Counted from the stretch's first letter, positions 47,038 through 57,126 are shown. The stretch: 64,000 bases of DNA from Liolophura sinensis (GCF_032854445.1 NW_027017967.1:62001-126000); one strand, 5' to 3'. Notes: generated by a model from the letters alone, not told the origin. Made by a program: numbers and translations.

Positions 47038-48200
47038 ATGAACAGTGAGGTTTATAGATTCAATAGAAAGGCTACTTACAACGCCGGGGCATTTCATAGT
47101 ATCCAAACCCACGCAGAGCAGCTCACGCGATTTGACATCTACATCAATGAAAAGAAGGCCTGTTCGGTCCAGTTCACAGATGTGTTGAAGTACCGGCTGC
47201 CAAAGATAACCAGCATTTCCATTGTTCAGGCCTGGAACACCAATCCTATGCAATTCTGGCAGAACCAAGTGAACTTCGCGGTCTGGTGCGCAACCACGGG
47301 CTGTGGCGTATCTGCAAAAGACCATCTTCTCGCCCCCGACCAACAAATAAGGGCTCTGTGCACGTTCCATGTTTATTACCAAGTTAAGCGGATCTTGCAA
47401 GAGATAAAGGCCCCCTGGCGCAAGACAGAGCGTTGGCGACATTCAAAAACCCCTACGACAAGAGGGCCTACGAGAGGATTTGTAGGTAGTTCCACGTAAA
47501 TACGCAAACAGACTGGAGGCGCAGTGGGGTGAATCACGCCCTCGGAGTGGCATATTACTTTATCATGGGAATGGACTACCGCCCCATTGGCGATGGGACC
47601 TTCGATCCGAGCAGGATGTCGTTCCCTAGAAAGCCTACAGCGCTCCACGTCGACTACATCGAGCAGGACGCCCAGGAGGCTTGGGCGTCGTTCATTGTCG
47701 GCACATCCTAAAGATTCACGCAGCCGGGCGTAGAGTGCTTAAACGATTCCATCCGGACATACGTGTGGGCTATTTTAGGCGCCCAAGCGCAAACAAGGGC
47801 GCGTTATCTAGGCACGGGCACAGCCTTCAACGGGCAAAAACAGTTTGCCGCGAACGTTGAAGACGCTATTTCCTCTCCGATCGACCTTCTGTCTGCTATC
47901 AAACGCTACCAGGGCGTGCTACAGTATGCCGGGAGCGCTGTAGACTTTGTGTATGGCATAGGCTTATATATGGCCCCCAGCGACATGCTTGTGCAGATCG
48001 GCCATGTGGCGAACTACAACAACAAAATCGTAGTCGCCACAGAGGACCAGAAGCTAGGCGCCAATGAGGGTGTGAACGCTAAAGTGCCGCCCACTTTGTA
48101 CAAGCGCGCACCTGGCCACGGGATCGTAAAGCCACAAGAAAGCGTCCCACCACCCACCGCGCGCGTTCAGCATGTTGCTGCGCGCCGGAATGGGGGCTAA
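47038..48200 (+). pseudogene. Polinton protein of unknown function, frameshift and two stops
   Basis: ATG 47038 opens a frame through FNRKATYNAGAFHSIQTHAE to about 47410, where a shift in a C run moves coding to the next frame. That frame has TAG near 47490 and TAA 47709-47711 but otherwise stays protein-like to TAA 48198-48200, about 385 codons in total. The centre has GVAYYFIMGMDYRPIGDGTF, the later part SSPIDLLSAIKRYQGVLQYA. The last residues are Pro/Arg-rich. Nearby minus frames are shadows. I do not recognise it; a capsid-associated role is inferred only from position. Confidence 0.5.
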
Positions 48201-48303
48201 AGAACCCCTATTTCCAGACCTAAAGAATCACGATGCGGAGAAGATAGCTATCGTCGTCGCTGGGGTTGGTATCGGCTTACTGCTGTTGTGGACTATGCGT
48301 TAA
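48172..48303 (+). CDS. Polinton 43-aa single-pass membrane peptide
   Basis: ATG 48172 overlaps the end of the previous gene in another frame. The peptide ends in a clear membrane segment, IAIVVAGVGIGLLLLW, then TMR and stop. Short membrane proteins recur across this element (also at 52034, 52742 and 53201). Confidence 0.45.
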   Translation: MLLRAGMGAKEPLFPDLKNHDAEKIAIVVAGVGIGLLLLWTMR

Positions 48304-49095
48304 ATACTTATGAACAGCCACGATCAATAGGCCACCTACTGCGACGACTAGAGCCCAGACATTATGGGCCAGCCACCCAGCCGTTTTCCCGAGAAGGTTC
48401 AGTAGCCAGGACACGATACTGCCAATAATACCCGGAATCGCAGCGGCAGCCTTCCCAGCCAGCTTGCCAAGGGCGCGCGCCAGGGATTGGAGATGCTTTT
48501 TCACCCATTCTTTAAGACCACGCCCGTCGGATGGAGGTGTTGGCTGGATGCCCCCGCTACACCCGCCAGTCAGGGCCAACTTTATCGCCCTGAGCGTCTA
48601 GATTGCCATCCCAAATGCCGTGAGAATGGAGACCACGGTTATTCCCTGCTCCCGGAAGAGGGTGCGGACGCGCTCGACCAGAGTGATATCCTTATGTGGA
48701 ATGCGATCGATCGTCTGCTTGATGTGGTGTATTTGCGTGCTCAGGGCTTCGGCCGTTAAAGAGGCTGCTTCGATCCGGGCCACCCTCTCGTCCTCGAGAT
48801 TCCTTATCCTGTTTGCGATCCGACGCCGGGAGAATTCATCAGTGGCCTCCCCCAACTTCTGTTTTTGTTTTGCGATGTCCTTATCGAGACTTGATAGCTT
48901 GGCGAGGTTATTCGCGTGTTCGCCTTCCGAGGTCTGCAGTGCCTTGTCAAGCCCCAAAAGTTCTCGCATGGGAAGAGGAGGGTCGTTTATAGTTTCAAGA
49001 GCCCGCCCGACCTCACTATCCGTCAAGCTTGTTTCCATTGTGTGGACAGCATCAGCGGCCTTCTTCGCTGGTTGGCTTAAATCCTTCAGCTCCAT
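48277..49095 (-). pseudogene. Polinton coiled-coil/amphipathic membrane-active-type protein, one nonsense codon
   Basis: ATG 49095 overlaps the end of the upstream gene by 10 bp. Residues ~30-135 are a long charged coiled coil (for example LSSLDKDIAKQKQKLGEATD). An in-frame TAG near 48598-48600 follows GMAI, and the same frame goes on into a Gly-rich linker, an amphipathic basic helix (LKEWVKKHLQSLARALGKLA) and two hydrophobic segments ending at 48277. The total is about 272 residues. The layout recalls membrane-lytic or inner-capsid proteins of tailless DNA viruses, but this is analogy only. Confidence 0.6.
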
Positions 49096-49571
49096 AGTAT
49101 CTGCCTCGGGTCCGCGGCACCTAGTTGTGAACTTGCTGTCTCCAGGGCTGCCACTGCTGCCGGAAGCGATGATGACTGTCCTGTGCTTTTCCTGTGTACA
49201 AATCCCAGCTCCTGCCGAACAACATCAACCCCTCCATTCTGGGCGATTGTTGAGAGGGCTAGCGGTGCAACTGTTCTTTTGTTGATGATATCCAGACTGG
49301 GGTGGGACACGAGTCGCAGACGTTCTTGGACAACCTCAAAATTTAAGTAATAGCGAGTGGGTTTGGCAGGGCTGCGATACTTATTCGCCAAGGCATTGTA
49401 AAAATCATCCACGGCGGACTGCGTCAGCTCTCGTTGAAGGTTTCTGGTGGTCGCACCACGGCTTTGTTGCTCGGGAACATCGTCACCTGTGGGGAGAGGG
49501 GTCTGTTTGTCGTCGTTGTTGTCCTCTCTGGCGTCGTCGAATGCAAGGTTATCAAAGTCATAGTCTGCCAT
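49086..49571 (-). CDS. Polinton acidic N-terminal protein, unknown
   Basis: ATG 49571 opens 161 codons. The first 40 residues are acidic and disordered (MADYDFDNLAFDDAREDNND); the rest is a mixed helical domain with NLQRELTQSAVDDFYNALAN and RYYLNFEVVQERLRLVSHP. The end overlaps the ATG of the next minus gene. The start is 41 bp from the divergent major capsid gene. No stop or shift is evident. The position beside the capsid gene suggests a virion protein. Confidence 0.55.
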   Translation of the reverse strand: MADYDFDNLAFDDAREDNNDDKQTPLPTGDDVPEQQSRGATTRNLQRELTQSAVDDFYNALANKYRSPAKPTRYYLNFEVVQERLRLVSHPSLDIINKRTVAPLALSTIAQNGGVDVVRQELGFVHRKSTGQSSSLPAAVAALETASSQLGAADPRQILWS

Positions 49572-49612
49572 AATCCTCGTATTGAACTTTTAAGGTATGC
49601 CTTCAATACACA

Positions 49613-50899
49613 ATGGATACATACGGACGCAGGCTAAACCCCTTCAGAACACTCCGTAAGCCTTTCGGGGTACAAGGTGTACGGCGGTCCGTGGTCGTCA
49701 CCAATAACCCGAGTACGATCGACCAGAATCAACAACTCTTCGTCCGCCTCCCCAAACTCGGCACAAATGACGTCATTGTGCCCGGTACCGTGCGCTTGGC
49801 CTTCTCGATCACGATCAATTTATCCGACCCGAACGCCACAGTGGTCGGAAATCTCGGACGCGCAGTATTCAAGAAAACCACGATCAAAATCAACGGGAAT
49901 GAGGTAATGTTCATCGACGACTCTGATGTGTTTCATTACTACGTCGACTTATGGCTGACCAAAAACGAACGGCAGAATGCGGCCTACCAAGGCATTGGCA
50001 GCGAAAACATGCTTAAACTTCGAGTCGGAGCGGAGGACGCAAGTGACGACGATGCTGGAGACAATGCCATCGCTCACGCCTTTGGCAACCGGTTCCACAT
50101 CCCGCTAGACTTTGAGCTTCTAGATGGCCACATGCCATTCTATCAGAGTGCCTTGGTCGACCGACTGGAGTACGAACTGACGTTCAACGATTACGGCCGG
50201 GTCATAAAGAAAACAGGCGATGCCGACGCGACTTACACCATCGACAACATCAGCCTGGAGTTCGATATGGTCACTGAAGAGGAGCTGGCTAGACAGATCC
50301 GCAACCAGTTTGCCGGGGGCGTCTCCATACTGTATGATCGCGTCCTCCGCCTCCGAAAGCTTGTGAAGGACAAGTCTGATACTCTCTGGAACATAAACCT
50401 GAACACTCCCGCAAGAGCAATGAAGGGCATCCTCATGCTGTTAGAGACTAAAGGAACCCCGTGGAGGAGGAGTCGGAATCCTTCTACAACCCGAAAATCA
50501 CCAAAGTAGAAGTCACAATAGAAGGTGTCCCCAATCAGCTGTACAGCCAGGGCATGCGGGCGTACCAGCAATGGGACGAGGTCAAGAAGTTCTTCGCCAG
50601 CTCACCTCTTAAGAAGCGGGACCCTGAGGTGGCCAGGGTCGTAAAAGACTTTGGCCTGGCAAACGTGTCCCTGGAAGACTTCTTGACGTCCAAGCACGCC
50701 TTCCAGCTTGACCTGAGGACAAGCGACGATGACAAGCTGCATGGCAGTGGGAGGCGCGTGATAAACGCCAGCGAGGGGATTACGATACAGGTTACAGAGA
50801 AGAGAGAGAAGAGCCCGGAGTGTTGAACGTATATCTGTATGTGATCATGGACGCAAAGCTTCACATCCAGGATGGTGGATTCGTCAGCGCGCTGTATTG
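49613..50899 (+). pseudogene. Polinton major capsid protein (double jelly-roll type), two frameshifts
   Basis: ATG 49613 opens 298 codons, but the conserved frame leaves it near 50457, where a shift moves coding to the frame that runs to 50826. A second shift near 50812 restores the C-terminus, which ends at TGA 50897-50899 (..FVSALY). About 428 residues in total. Features are the beta-rich body with INGNEVMFIDDSDVFHYYVD near residue 95 and the conserved C-terminal NVYLYVIMDAKLHIQDGGF. This matches the capsid proteins of animal Polintons and their domesticated relatives. The stop overlaps the ATG of the ATPase gene (TGATG). Confidence 0.8.
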
Positions 50900-51480
50900 A
50901 TGACGCCCACTGTCATCAATGGGCAGACGGAATGCGGTAAAACAGTCTTCATGCTGGACCTGCTTGAGGGCCCTTTCCGCGGTTTCTTTCATCAATTGTG
51001 ATCCTGTGCCTCAGTCTTAAGCATAACAAGGCGTACCGGTGGCGATGGATACTGTCTGACCCAGAGGTCTATTGTTTTGACCCCGGCGAGCGGCTCAACG
51101 ACTTTCTGAGAGCTTTCTACAGATTGTTGGAGGGGGAACCCACCTTATACATCATCGATGATTGTAGCGCGTTGAAGGCGATGATTAAGGTAAACAAAAT
51201 GCTGTCATTCATGGCTTTCTCGGGCCGTCATGCAGACCAAAGTGTCTGGGTTCTCACTCAGAAATACAACGCCGTCCTCAAAGACTTTCGCGAGCAGACA
51301 AAGTGGGTGGCTTTCTTCAACAGCAAAGATCGGCACTCGTTCGAAAAATGCCTGAAGGAGAACGACGTCATCGCGACCGAGACCGAAAAGGCAGAGGTCC
51401 GACTGTTGCTCAAGGACAATCTGCATTCTAAGCTCCTGCTAAAGACTGATCCGCCCAGCACATATCAGGTTTTATATTAG
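50899..51480 (+). pseudogene. Polinton genome-packaging ATPase, one frameshift
   Basis: ATG 50899 overlaps the capsid gene's stop. Residues 8-15 form a Walker A motif (GQTECGKT). A shift near 50992 moves coding to the frame that continues to TAG 51480, with a Walker B-like LYIIDDC and a DQSVWVLTQKYN segment near the sensor position. About 193 residues. This is the FtsK/HerA-type ATPase that fills capsids with DNA in Polintons and related viruses. Placement right after the capsid gene is typical. Confidence 0.8.
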
Positions 51481-51504
51481 ACGTAGGCGACATTTTATCA
51501 ATGA

Positions 51505-52017
51505 AACATTGATACCGACGAGCTTATAGACGAGATTCTGGGCGCAGATAAGGAGCCCGGTCGAAGCCAACAGCCCGGCCTCAGCCAACAGCCCGGCCTC
51601 AGCCAACAAGATGATGCACGGCAGCTCAGGGATAGGCTGGCGGCACTTGCGGCGGGTGGGCAGGCCAAGCGTTATCTGGGAAAAGACGTAACGGCCGCTG
51701 AGATCGACCCCATGAGCGACGAAGACGTTGTACTCCCGGTACAAGGCTAAGCTTGGTGCGCGGATGGTTAACGGTCTCGGAGGTATGTTCTTGAGATCAT
51801 ATGTAAGGGCGGCCAGCGGGCTCCTACATATCCAACCCGAGAATCGACCAATGCTCATGGCACAGCTCGCTACCGACCCATTTGTTGAACAGGCGATTAG
51901 CAGTGGTAGCTGCTGGCTGTACTACTGCTATGGTAAATACTTAGCTACGTTAACTATGGCGTTGACCACTGCTGGGCACTGCTCATTTAAACACCACTGC
52001 TGTTCAGAAATGAGCCG
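51505..52017 (+). pseudogene. Polinton unknown protein, start lost, frameshifted
   Basis: Coding-like sequence begins near 51505 (NIDTDELIDEILGADKEP) with no ATG left in frame. A three-fold SQQPG repeat at about 51560-51608 is followed by a charged helix, and near 51738 the frame shifts to one that carries NGLGGMFLRSYVRAASGLLH and a hydrophobic tail. The end is unclear because the frame runs without a stop into the next gene. I cannot name it. Confidence 0.45.
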
Positions 52018-52033
52018 TATGATCCAGAGTAAC

Positions 52034-52519
52034 ATGAGTACAACGAATCTGGAAGGCCCGAAGGAAGAGGAGAGGGTGACAGCGGATTTTTCGAATGACA
52101 GCCCTGCGAAGAATCGCCAAAAAGTCGCTGCGGGTCGAGCGGGTGCTGCAGCCAGAAAGGCCAAGGCTGAAAAGCTCAAGGACGATCTTTGCGAAGCTAA
52201 GGCTGATTTGCTTGGCGCAGCTGATTCTACTAAGAAACAGCCGAAGAAACCGGATTGTCCGAAGGAGTGGAGAGCCACAGTTTTTACGAAGGGACTTGAT
52301 TCTACGAAGGAACGGGCACACCAAATCACCCACTGGAGGGCGCCCCTGGCGTTATTAGGCGTTGGCAGCCTTGTGGTGTTAATGTTGCTACGCGTGTGGC
52401 GCAGCAGCAATACAGCACAACAAGATATTACGCCTGTTCCTTCGCAAGAACAGAAACTCCATTTAAATACACGTCGCGATCCTTTCTATATAGAGCAGCA
52501 TGTCTACTCCACCCGGTGA
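52034..52519 (+). CDS. Polinton basic single-pass membrane protein
   Basis: I place the start at ATG 52034. The open frame extends further upstream, but that part belongs to the preceding gene. Residues ~15-60 are Lys/Arg/Ala-rich helix, and residues ~100-120 (APLALLGVGSLVVLMLLRVW) form one membrane span, followed by a short polar tail. 161 codons. The end overlaps the next gene by 20 bp. The frame is intact. The function is unknown. Confidence 0.5.
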   Translation: MSTTNLEGPKEEERVTADFSNDSPAKNRQKVAAGRAGAAARKAKAEKLKDDLCEAKADLLGAADSTKKQPKKPDCPKEWRATVFTKGLDSTKERAHQITHWRAPLALLGVGSLVVLMLLRVWRSSNTAQQDITPVPSQEQKLHLNTRRDPFYIEQHVYSTR

Positions 52520-52739
52520 CGGAAAAGTGCTAGTCAACACGGCCTACCACGCCGCTGTGGTCTCTCTCCTGGCTACTGGGTACGCTCGTCTCGGCCAGAT
52601 GTTCCTGAAAGGAGCCCTCCCGAAGCTGGACTTAACACCCCGTGACGTCGGCATAGTCATTGCAGATGTAGGCCTGGCCATGTTTTGGAAGGAGTTGCTA
52701 ATTAAACAAGGGCTCCTTCCTCCTAATATAATCAAGTAG
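52500..52739 (+). CDS. Polinton small protein, 79 aa, intact
   Basis: ATG 52500 to TAG 52739. It contains a moderately hydrophobic helix (YHAAVVSLLATGYARLGQMF) and a second one with MFWKELLIKQGLL. It overlaps the upstream gene and is followed 2 bp later by the next ATG. Head-to-tail packing supports it being real. Confidence 0.5.
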   Translation: MSTPPGDGKVLVNTAYHAAVVSLLATGYARLGQMFLKGALPKLDLTPRDVGIVIADVGLAMFWKELLIKQGLLPPNIIK

Positions 52740-52741
52740 TA

Positions 52742-53157
52742 ATGGCCTCCATCGCAATGATGATGGGCGGTGTCCTCGTAAACGCTCTGGCCTTCAGCGG
52801 GAACAACTATATGTTTTCGATGCTAAGGAGTTCTGGTGTCGACGAAGGCGGTGGCGCCATGACCGCGCTGTAGAGCAGCTCCATGCCGCCCAGGAAAAAT
52901 GGGCCCGAAAGCGTACTGAGCGCTTGGACTGGATCAATGATGAACTCTGCCGCCAGGGCCACGCTGTCCAAACGTTCCGGGATGTCGACGCTGCAATCCG
53001 CGAGTATTCTAGGGTCACGGGCACAACTCTTACACGCGATGCACGCGACGCGCTGCTGGGCGCAGAGCCACAGCTCTCCGATTTCAATACCTTCGTCATC
53101 CTGGGAATGTGTGTGGTTGGGGGCGTGAGTTACGGAATCGTAAAACTCACTAAGTAA
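52742..53157 (+). pseudogene. Polinton two-span membrane protein with central coiled coil, frameshifted
   Basis: ATG 52742 starts with a hydrophobic segment (MASIAMMMGGVLVNALAFSG). A shift near 52830-52850 moves coding to the frame with a helical, charged middle (AVEQLHAAQEKWARKRTERL) and a C-terminal membrane span (FVILGMCVVGGVSYGIVKLT), ending at TAA 53155-53157. About 138 residues. The function is unknown. Confidence 0.5.
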
Positions 53158-53200
53158 TCCGAACGGAGTGTGCCGGACTCGCCATCGAGCTCCTCGCCGT

Positions 53201-53299
53201 ATGGCAGGCACGACCTTAGTAGTGAGGTGGTTCTTCGCGCACAAGTACGCCGCGATGATTAACATCTTTTTCGTCGCAATTCTCTTTGAGGGCTGCTAG
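53201..53299 (+). CDS. Polinton 32-aa membrane micropeptide
   Basis: ATG 53201 to TAG 53297-53299 encodes a mostly hydrophobic peptide (WFFAHKYAAMINIFFVAILF). It lies 15 bp before the integrase start. It is too small to judge alone, but it fits the tight gene packing here. Confidence 0.35.
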   Translation: MAGTTLVVRWFFAHKYAAMINIFFVAILFEGC

Positions 53300-53313
53300 A
53301 ATACCTTGATAAC

Positions 53314-54331
53314 ATGGCTAGTAAGGTTGTCTGCTTGCCTCTCAAATATCTACTACAACCTTCGTGGGTATTGGAAGGGTCGCTCGGCCATCCAGAAACT
53401 TGCCACTGCGGCTAAAGTCTCCGAAGATGTGGCTCAGGTCTGGCTGGAAAAGCAGGCTATCTGGCAGATCTACTTGCCCAGTCCCAGAAAAATACCGAGG
53501 CCTATGTTCGATGTTTCCACGCCGAATGACATCCACCAAGCCGATCTTCTATTTCTACCACATGATCGGCGCGGCCGGAAGCTGTATAAGTACGCGCTGA
53601 CAATTGTTGATGTCGCTTCTCGCTTTAAGGAGGCGGAACCTCTGGCTACTAAAGATTCCAAAGAAGTCGCTGATGCGCTCTCTTGCATTTACAAGCGGGG
53701 GCCCCTGAGATGGCCGAACCTACTCCAAGTTGACCCTGGGCGCGAGTTCATGGGTGCAGTGAGCCAAGTGCTGGCCAAACACGATGTCACAGTCCGCCGA
53801 GGCCGCGTGGATATCCACCGAGACCAAGGCATAGTGGAGCGTTTCAACCGTACTCTGGCTGAGCGGCTCTGGACATCAGTACGCCCAGGAGATGCGCCTC
53901 CCTCCCGAACATCGGTCTACTGAATGGATGGCTCGGCTGCCCTCTGTTGTGGCCGCTCTAAAAAAAACAGACAACGAGGCTGATCGGTAAAAGCCGAAAG
54001 ACGCTATCAAGGCACAAAAGGTGCCACATAAGCCTTCCTCGACGGTTCCAGGTCGCCCCGTTGGACTTAATGAGCGGAAGATCCCCGAGGGTGTTGGTGT
54101 TCGTTATCTCTATCAGCCTGGAGAGCTGGAGGGCGGTTGCCGTCGCGCGACTGATCCTGTGTGGTCTCTAGAGATATATAGGCTGGGCGCTCTGTCACAA
54201 AGCCTAATGAGCCCGTGCTGTACTATCTAGACGATACGTCGGATGGCCCGAGACGGGGATTCGTTCGTGAGGAGTTGCTTATAGTGCCTCCCGATACTCA
54301 GCTTCCCCCGGATGGGGTTCTACGACGCTAG
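53314..54331 (+). pseudogene. Polinton integrase (rve/DDE type), multiply frameshifted
   Basis: From ATG 53314 coding shifts near 53345 into a frame open to 53923. It carries the retroviral-type integrase core: first Asp in HQADLLF, second Asp in LLQVDPGREF, and Glu in GIVERFNRTL 35 residues after the second Asp (DD35E). An HTH-like N-terminus (KVSEDVAQVWLEKQAIW) precedes the core. Another shift near 53880, a TAA near 53987 and a further shift near 54185 break the C-terminal DNA-binding part, which runs to TAG 54331. This enzyme inserts the element and makes the 6-bp target duplication. All three catalytic residues are still encoded. Confidence 0.8.
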
Positions 54332-54378
54332 TAGTTGCTCGAAGAGGATATCCATTCCAGCCCATCCTGCGGGCGCCG

Positions 54379-56549
54379 TCAAGGAGGCGCATCTCTATGG
54401 CCATAAGCCAAGGTGTGGACACCATCTTCGGCGATCCAGCGCTTATTATCGAAGGGGGACAGTGACACCTTATTCAGGTGCTGCCCATAGATATGGTGGC
54501 GCTCTGATCGCAGCACGTCCATACCGTGGCAGAAGATCTTCTTCTCGAAGAGGGCCTCTTTGTACTGCTTATGACGGATGCGCTTTTCCACAACTCCCTT
54601 TTTCACGCCCATGGCCTTCTTAATGTTGGCTCCACCTGCCTCCAGAATGGAGTACATCTTGGGACGCAGACCAATGTATTCGGCGATCGGCCGCCCCGCG
54701 CACTCGTCCTTCATTTTCCCCAAAACCTTCATATTTGCTACGCTGTGCAGGGGGTGGTCTTGTGGGTAATCTGAGGTGTCGTACAGGTTTGCATTCTCAG
54801 CAATATCCCTATAAACATCCTCAGTCTGATTCTCGAGTTGCAGACTATCCGTGTCAGTGTAGAGGAGCTGGCAGCGCTCTCCGTACAGGGCCTACATGTG
54901 GTTGTAGTAGAAATCGTACATCAGGTGCTTGGAGAGATCTAGAATGCTCATGCCAACATAGATAGACCGGTTTAGGACTAGACGGGTCTTGTGCATCTGA
55001 ATCGCTGCGAGGCCATCATCAAAAATGTTTACCCGTGCAAAGCTCGGGCTGGCTATCAAGCGTCGGAGCTTGTCGTCTTCTCCAGAGCGTACTAGCTTGA
55101 CGTCCACACGCTCCCGAAGGTTCTCCATAGTTTTTCCGAAGACCGAGTTGTTCATTAGCTTGTACAGGTCCTTCTCGAATTTACTTGCGGCCGTTTTTCG
55201 GAGCTCGGTGTTCGTCCTGATACGTACTGTTCCTTGTTGCGGAGGTTTTCGACCAGCTTTTTGACCTCAGTAGGCAGTAGACCGTGCTGATAGTCGGACA
55301 TCCACTCCTTCTGAACAACCAGACGCTCCGGGGCTAATGGGTAGCCGTTATGTGCGTTATGTAGGTCGGCCGGATACTCTAGGTCGACCTTGAGGATGTA
55401 ACCCTCAGGACTATTGTGGGGGTGGGTAGCAATCGTTTCACCGAGACGCTGCGCGCCACCTACCCACTTAAAGCTGCCCGTTGGAAGAAACTGACTCATA
55501 GCCCAGCCATATAGATTATTGGCGTCTAGGTATTGGATGTAGCTGTTTGGACTTTCGGGGTTGTATCCCTCCACCTGCGGATTATTGGCTTTGGCGTATC
55601 GCTTACCTACCATGGAGATACCTCCTCGCAACCCCTTCTCAATGAAGAGATGTTGGTCATAGTCCGTCAACAGCTCCAGCTCTAACCTGGACTTCCTGAA
55701 CAGCGCATCCCACGAGAGACCTGGGCTCGTAAAGTAGTGAGCGGGGTCCAATCCATACTGCTGTAAACAAGTCTTCCGGAAGGCCTCAAACACATCGGCT
55801 AATAGGAGAACGTCTGTGTCTGGGTTTCTGGCGGCTGGAAATAAGGCAGAACGGAGTGCCCGTCGGAGGCAGTCTTTGTTCTTCACATTGATGACTGCTT
55901 TCTTATCACTCACAGCTGCAGGTAGGGGGATGTAGGACCCGCCTCTCAGTGGCTGATACCTTGCAATGTCAAGTCAGAGTGTTTGCACGCTATAGACAAC
56001 CCACCCTGACCCTCGTTGTGTCCATTTTTCCAGCACCTCCTGGATGGTGGGGAAGGCCTTATCTAGAGCCCCGTCAATGTCACCGACCTCTAAGAGGGCC
56101 TCCATTTTGCTGTGGAGTACTGGGCTGGTATACTCTTCACTGCCTTCGGCGTTGTCCTTTCGCAACTGAACCCTGAGGCCTAGTTGGGACTTAACGCCGT
56201 TGAGTCCCAGGATCTCTTCTTCTAGCTTCTGGCCAATAATGGTTCGTATTTCTTCTAAGAAGGCTACTGGGTCCGTCCAAACACCTTCGGATACGTCCAT
56301 CTGCCAGACCCGGAGGAGATTCCTTATGGCCCTGCCGGTGTTAGTGAATTCTAGTTTCTTTTCACCTAGCACTTCATCCAACTCCTTCTCACTGAGGAAG
56401 TTCTTTTCACCTAGCACTTCATCCAACTCCGCGTTACTGAGGAAGGTCTTGTTGTCTTGCTTCCACTTGGCCCCAGCCGTTTTATACCTGTCGAGGATCC
56501 TCTGCAATTCGTCCAAGGCAATGCGACCATGGGTACTAGGGCCGCACAC
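54379..56549 (-). pseudogene. Polinton protein-primed DNA polymerase B, internally deleted
   Basis: Minus strand. The N-terminal part begins before 56549 (a shift lies there) and contains a tandem EVLGEK repeat near residues 40-60. An in-frame TGA near 55974 follows. Downstream, the exonuclease region is almost wholly missing, with the frame jumping from FPAARNPD to DVLLLADVFEAFRKTC. Polymerase motif A (YLDANNLYGWAM) is present near 55470. A second deletion with frameshift lies near 55210. Then come motif B (KLMNNSVFGKTMENL), a TAG at 54889-54891 and motif C (YTDTDSL) near 54850, ending near 54379. The family is the B-type polymerase of Polintons. The copy is clearly dead. Confidence 0.8.
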
Positions 56550-56599
56550 CTATGAGCGCCTCAAACTCCTCCCGTAGTGCTCGTGCTTTATGATGGTGG

Positions 56600-56605
56600 T
56601 TTATT
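56600..56605 (-). terminator. poly(A) signal between the zinc-ribbon gene and polymerase
   Basis: AATAAA on the minus strand about 35 bp after the stop of the zinc-ribbon gene. Confidence 0.4.
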
Positions 56606-56637
56606 GTACGCGTCGTATGCATAATTACACCGACTCT

Positions 56638-56940
56638 CTAATTGTAAATGTCGATGGCCGCCAGCCGTTTGAACTCGTCCAAGAAAGCCTTGAGCCTCCG
56701 CTTCCTTTCACACGTCTGGACCCTATTATGTCCGCAGGCCATGCAAAGCCGAAACCGGTTTTTAACACCCCGCCCACAGCTAATACATGGCTGGGTGCCA
56801 GGACCCTTTCGCAGACGGTATAGGTGAATCCCGCAGTACTCCCCCAGACAACTCTTACCACCGAGCTCCGTGGAGCCGAGGAGAAGCCACCGGCAATTGT
56901 TGTAACCATGTTGTTGTGTATAGAATTGGTGTGGACGCAT
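56638..56940 (-). CDS. Polinton zinc-ribbon protein, about 100 aa
   Basis: I chose ATG 56940 because the longer frame begins with GTG. Cys pairs are arranged as KSCLGEYC, then PCISCGRG and LCMACGH, suggesting two small zinc-binding knuckles, and the C-terminus is a basic helix (KRRLKAFLDEFKRLAA). No break is evident. It sits between the right inverted repeat and the polymerase gene, on the same strand. The role could be nucleic-acid binding; this is inference. Confidence 0.6.
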   Translation of the reverse strand: MRPHQFYTQQHGYNNCRWLLLGSTELGGKSCLGEYCGIHLYRLRKGPGTQPCISCGRGVKNRFRLCMACGHNRVQTCERKRRLKAFLDEFKRLAAIDIYN

Positions 56941-56987
56941 ATCTGATGCAATTGGTATGTCTAATAAAACCCCCACAAGCAGGGAAG

Positions 56988-57126
56988 GGGGCAGGGAGCC
57001 CCTATTTACCGTGGGGGGAGGGTGTTATGGAGGAAAGGGGGGGGGGGGGGGGGGGCTGGGAGCCTTTATTTGTGCTGGGAGGGCTTAGGGGGTGGGTGTG
57101 CCAGAACCCCTATTGCATATACTACT
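56988..57126 (-). repeat. Polinton right terminal inverted repeat
   Basis: Reverse complement of the left repeat, ending ..AACCCCTATTGCATATACTACT. It contains a run of about 18 G at 57039-57056 where the left arm has a shorter C-rich stretch. Confidence 0.85.

Larger units (their letters stand above)
44609..57126. mobile_element. Polinton/Maverick element, 12.5 kb, decayed
   Basis: The ends are inverted repeats of about 135 bp and the flanks are the exact 6-bp direct repeat AACATA (44603-44608 and 57127-57132), the target-site size of Polintons. Inside are the family's hallmark genes: double-jelly-roll major capsid protein, packaging ATPase, rve integrase and protein-primed DNA polymerase B, plus about ten accessory genes. 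Order and strands form clear blocks. I could not find the adenovirus-type cysteine protease usual in Polintons. Stops, frameshifts or deletions affect several genes including all the core genes, so the copy is not autonomous. Confidence 0.9.

Noticed and set aside
47005-47442. Minus-strand ORF of 145 codons
   Set aside because: It lies opposite the plus gene starting at 47038, whose sequence continues in coding-like form well beyond it. The minus frame would also overlap the start of the gene at 47020.
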